Part shown: piece after piece, positions 60,861 through 64,000 of the stretch
Numbering within the stretch: the stretch's first letter is position 1
How the letters are laid out: each line of letters begins with the position of its first letter
From: Flavobacterium ammonificans
GTDB lineage: Bacteria > Bacteroidota > Bacteroidia > Flavobacteriales > Flavobacteriaceae
Reading direction: 5' to 3'
Assembly: GCF_020885975.1 (NCBI RefSeq)
Contig: NZ_AP025183.1
Span: 310,001 to 374,000 of the forward strand
Length of the DNA stretch: 64,000 nt
Program-made: the position numbers and the translations under genes
The notes under the pieces: model-generated
What the model was told of the DNA's origin: nothing
The model's input: only the letters and a program-made list of their open reading frames with translations
The model's database searches: none

Positions 60861-62549
60861 ATGCGCTGGACAATCAAACCAAAACCTGCAAAAGAACAAG
60901 TAGATCAACTCGCCCAAGAATTAAATGTTGATTCTTTGGTTGCTACTTTATTGATTCAGCGTGGCATTACCACTTTTGACCAAGCGAAAACTTTTTTCCG
61001 CCCATCGCTAGATCATTTGCATGATCCGTTCTTGATGAAAGATATGGAGGTTGCCGTAAACCGAATAGAAAAAGCCATTGCCAACCAAGAAAATATTTTA
61101 GTTTTTGGCGATTATGATGTAGACGGAACGACTGCGGTATCCCTGGTTGCTTCCTACTTAAAAAGTTTTTATCCTAATATTGCGACTTATATTCCGGATC
61201 GCTATGCCGAAGGATACGGAATTTCGTTTCAAGGCATTGACTTTGCCGAAGACAATGGTTTTACGTTAATCATTGCGCTAGACTGCGGAATCAAATCCAT
61301 TGATCATGTGGCCTACGCCAAAGAAAAAAATATCGATTTTATCATTTGCGACCACCACAGACCAGGAGATACCTTGCCCGATGCCGTTGCTATTTTGGAT
61401 CCAAAAAGAGACGATTGTACTTACCCCTATGACGAATTGTGCGGTTGCGGTGTAGGTTTCAAATTGATTCAGGCCTTGAGCCAAAATCGCAATAAAACTA
61501 TTGATGATTTAATTCCGTATTTGGATTTAGTCGCCACAGCTATTGCCGCCGATATTGTTCCAATGACTGGTGAAAACCGAGTATTAGCGCATTTTGGTTT
61601 GCAAGTAATCAACGAAGCGCCACGCCCTGGAATTGCAGCGCTGATTCAACAAATTAAAAAACAAACGCTCACCATAACCGATGTGGTTTTTGTCATCGCT
61701 CCCCGAATTAACGCAGCGGGACGTATTAAACACGGGAATCATGCGGTAGAATTATTGACCGAATTTAATTTGGAACAAGCCCAACAATTTGCCAAAGAAA
61801 TTGAAGACTACAATTCAGAACGCAAAGGTTTGGACAAACAAATTACACAAGAAGCACTGCTACAAATCGAAGAAAACCAAGAACAAGACCGTTTTACCAC
61901 AGTAGTTTTTCAAGAAAATTGGCACAAAGGAGTTATCGGGATTGTCGCTTCTCGATTGATTGAAACCTACTACCGACCTACTTTAGTTTTTACCAAAAGT
62001 GGCGATTATTATGCCGCATCGGCGCGTTCTGTAAGAGGTTTTGACGTGTACAATGCATTGGAAGCTTGTTCGGAACATTTGGAGCAATTTGGCGGACATA
62101 TGTATGCGGCTGGAATGACTTTGAAAGCTGAAAATTATGAGGCTTTCAAAAATGCTTTTGAAAAAGTAGTACAAGAAACCATTGACCCTGAATTGCTTAC
62201 TCCTGAGATCGAGCTAGATGCCGAAATTGATTTTTCAGAAATTACTCCAAAACTCGTTCGGATTTTAAAACAGTTTGAGCCATTTGGACCAGAAAATATG
62301 ACGCCCGTTTTTGTTTCTAAAAATGCAATTGATACGGGTTATCCAAAATTCATGGGCGCTAATCTAGAACACATTCGCCTTTTTGTAAAGCAAAATAATT
62401 CAGAAGGTTTTGCTGCCATTGGTTTTAACCTAGCCCATAAAAAAGATATAGTCGCCAATAGGAATCCATTTCAAATGGCGTATTGCATCGATGAAAACGA
62501 ATGGAACGGCCAATTGAGCCTACAACTCCGACTAAAAGATATTCAATAA
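60861..62549 (+). CDS. recJ: Single-stranded-DNA-specific exonuclease RecJ
   Basis: A 562-residue 5'-3' exonuclease of recombination and mismatch repair. The DHH domain has VFGDYDVDGTTAVSLV (motif I) and ICDHHRPG (DHH), followed by the DHHA1 part with SARSVRGFDVYNAL and EQFGGHMYAAGMTL, and a C-terminal OB domain. Its stop TAA overlaps the ATG of the next gene by one base. Confidence 0.95.
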   Translation: MRWTIKPKPAKEQVDQLAQELNVDSLVATLLIQRGITTFDQAKTFFRPSLDHLHDPFLMKDMEVAVNRIEKAIANQENILVFGDYDVDGTTAVSLVASYLKSFYPNIATYIPDRYAEGYGISFQGIDFAEDNGFTLIIALDCGIKSIDHVAYAKEKNIDFIICDHHRPGDTLPDAVAILDPKRDDCTYPYDELCGCGVGFKLIQALSQNRNKTIDDLIPYLDLVATAIAADIVPMTGENRVLAHFGLQVINEAPRPGIAALIQQIKKQTLTITDVVFVIAPRINAAGRIKHGNHAVELLTEFNLEQAQQFAKEIEDYNSERKGLDKQITQEALLQIEENQEQDRFTTVVFQENWHKGVIGIVASRLIETYYRPTLVFTKSGDYYAASARSVRGFDVYNALEACSEHLEQFGGHMYAAGMTLKAENYEAFKNAFEKVVQETIDPELLTPEIELDAEIDFSEITPKLVRILKQFEPFGPENMTPVFVSKNAIDTGYPKFMGANLEHIRLFVKQNNSEGFAAIGFNLAHKKDIVANRNPFQMAYCIDENEWNGQLSLQLRLKDIQ

Positions 62550-63820
62550 TGAAAGTAAAAAACGACCCATACGAAGCCTTACGCTATAGCGAATTCAATG
62601 TTTTTTTAATCTTGCGTTTCGCCATGGTTTTTGCTTGGTCAATGCAATTTATTGTCATTGAATGGCAGGTCTATAGTTTGACCAAAAGCGCCTTATCATT
62701 AGGAATTATTGGGCTAATGGAAATTATTCCAGCAATAGGAATGGCTTTATTTGCGGGGCATATTGTCGATCAAAAGGAGAAAAAAAGCATGCTCTTCAAA
62801 TGCATTATGGGTTTTTCGGTAATTAGTTTGGGATTATTTTTAGTGACATGGCCCGCAGTTGTACAAGATTGGTCAAATCAAACCATATTGTACACTATTT
62901 ATTTCTTGGTTTTTTTGGGTGGAATAGTTCGTTCTTTTTTAGGCCCTACCATATTTTCACTACTATCGTTAATTGTCCCTAAAAAAGCCTATTCTAATGC
63001 GGCCACTTGGAGTAGTTCGGTTTGGCAAATAGCTTCCATTTTAGGGCCTGCCATTGCTGGATTTTCGATTACTTGGATTGGCATTCATTGGTCAATGAGT
63101 ATTGTATTAGGATTTTCGGTAATCGCATTAATTGCTTTAGCAAAAATTGGCACCAAACCTATTATGAATCCAAAAATTGGCGAACCAGTGATGCAAAGTT
63201 TAAAGGAAGGAGTCAAATTTGTGTTCCAAAATAAAGTGATTTTAGGCGCGCTTTCATTAGATATGATAGCCGTATTATTTGGTGGTGCAGTAGCCTTATT
63301 GCCCATTTTCGCCCAAGATATTTTAAATGTAGGTTCGGAAGGTTTTGGAATTTTGCGCGCGGCACCCGCTATTGGAGCTTTCTTAACGATGTTCGTGTCG
63401 GCTTATGTGCCAATGAATAAAAATGCGGGTATGAAATTGTTGGTTGCTATTTTCGCTTTTGGCGTGTGCATTATTGTCTTTGGATTATCTACTATTTTCT
63501 GGCTGTCGGTTTTTGCCTTGTTCATGAGCGGTGTGGTAGATGGCATTTCGGTAGTGATTCGTCAAACTATTTTACAACTTAAAACTCCAGACCATATGCG
63601 CGGACGAGTAGCGGCTGTAAATTCTATTTTTGTGGGTTCGTCAAACGAATTAGGGGCTTTTGAAAGTGGTTTGACCGCCAAATTAATGGGAACAGTTACC
63701 GCAGTGGTTTTTGGCGGAAGCATGACATTACTGACTGTTTTGATTACAGGAATATCTTCGCCTACCTTTAGAAAATTGGATTTAGAAAAAGACTTAGAAG
63801 AGCATCGAAAAGAGGAGTAG
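62549..63820 (+). CDS. MFS transporter
   Basis: A 423-residue major-facilitator transporter with about twelve hydrophobic segments. Loop motifs include LFAGHIVDQKEKKSM between helices 2 and 3. It resembles the enterobactin-exporter-like (MFS_3) group, though the substrate is unknown. The start ATG at 62549 overlaps the recJ stop (TAATG), so coupling is likely; an ATG 48 bases upstream would lie within recJ. Confidence 0.87.
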   Translation: MKVKNDPYEALRYSEFNVFLILRFAMVFAWSMQFIVIEWQVYSLTKSALSLGIIGLMEIIPAIGMALFAGHIVDQKEKKSMLFKCIMGFSVISLGLFLVTWPAVVQDWSNQTILYTIYFLVFLGGIVRSFLGPTIFSLLSLIVPKKAYSNAATWSSSVWQIASILGPAIAGFSITWIGIHWSMSIVLGFSVIALIALAKIGTKPIMNPKIGEPVMQSLKEGVKFVFQNKVILGALSLDMIAVLFGGAVALLPIFAQDILNVGSEGFGILRAAPAIGAFLTMFVSAYVPMNKNAGMKLLVAIFAFGVCIIVFGLSTIFWLSVFALFMSGVVDGISVVIRQTILQLKTPDHMRGRVAAVNSIFVGSSNELGAFESGLTAKLMGTVTAVVFGGSMTLLTVLITGISSPTFRKLDLEKDLEEHRKEE

Positions 63821-63898
63821 ATTGATTTAAATTTAGTTGGAATGTAACAATTTGTAGTAAAGAAATACTAATTGCACAATCTTAAAAAATTATTATTT

Positions 63899-64000
63899 AT
63901 GAAATTTAATTTGGACCTTCCTGAAAAAGGAACTAAGAATTTATTTGTTTATTTGAGTTTTTTATTAATTGCACTTATTGGTATTTTCTATGGTAATTCC
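63899..64000 (+). CDS. Start of an unrecognised membrane protein (cut by window end)
   Basis: The first 34 residues are visible: MKFNLDLPEKGTKNL followed by a hydrophobic stretch FVYLSFLLIALIGIFYG that looks like a transmembrane helix. Too little is present to name it. It lies 78 bases after the MFS gene on the same strand. Confidence 0.5.
   Translation, partial: MKFNLDLPEKGTKNLFVYLSFLLIALIGIFYGNS

Overview
The window looks like a stretch of core chromosome from a member of the Flavobacteriaceae, most likely Flavobacterium or a close relative. The DNA is AT-rich. Many genes are preceded by the Bacteroidota promoter element TAnnTTTG, and no consistent Shine-Dalgarno sequences are visible. The gene content also fits: the gliding lipoprotein gene gldD, Bacteroidota-restricted families (DUF3078, DUF3098, DUF3127, DUF4271, DUF4296, DUF5686, GT117/DUF2723), a TonB-dependent receptor and M16 protease pairs. 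I see no rRNA, CRISPR array, transposase, integrase or prophage. No gap between genes exceeds about 300 bases.

Layout. 1-5000: the end of a glycosyltransferase, a LuxE-like acyl-protein synthetase, DUF3078, dxs and tadA. 5-14.3 kb: rng, a 30-residue basic protein and HU on the minus strand; mutY-ssb-gldD on the plus strand; a metal-binding lipoprotein, an EamA permease and a pair of M16 proteases. 14.5-22 kb: rplU-rpmA, ahcY, a phosphopantetheinyl transferase, pnuC with a NadR-like kinase, arfB, then a TPP riboswitch in front of a TonB receptor. 22-29 kb: greA, a HIT protein, an orphan histidine kinase, DUF3127, dgt, tyrS, an SDR enzyme and tRNA-Gln(UUG). 29.5-37 kb: a large GT117 membrane glycosyltransferase beside a polyprenyl-phosphomannose synthase, pyrC, DUF4296, DUF4271 and hemD. 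37-46 kb: an Lrp regulator, leuS, ftsX-DUF3098-uppP-truB, a ParE-type toxin-antitoxin pair, a thioredoxin-like protein and pyrH-frr. 46-64 kb: DUF5686, a cation/proton antiporter, an MMPL transporter, asnS, rpoN, tdk, an acidic protein of unknown role, rsmI, an FAD amine-oxidase-like enzyme, a HopJ-like protein, recJ, an MFS transporter and the start of one more gene.

Functional links. The TPP riboswitch marks a thiamine uptake locus, and the nearby PnuC and kinase may belong to it. The GT117 protein and the polyprenyl-phosphomannose synthase could be acceptor- and donor-side partners in protein or surface mannosylation. ftsX, uppP and truB form a compact envelope and RNA cluster.

What stands out is not a new gene system but small repeats. 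A structured element of about 90-110 bp occurs three times (4903, 16895 and 53697) with compensatory stem changes. A compact element at 56857-56940 can fold into a four-way junction. Degenerate short tandem repeats fill several intergenic gaps and also sit inside the leuS coding frame. Other points worth a second look are the apparent absence of gldE between ssb and gldD, a start-codon hairpin downstream of the TPP riboswitch, and the 37-bp dxs/tadA divergent promoter that leaves almost no leader on either side.
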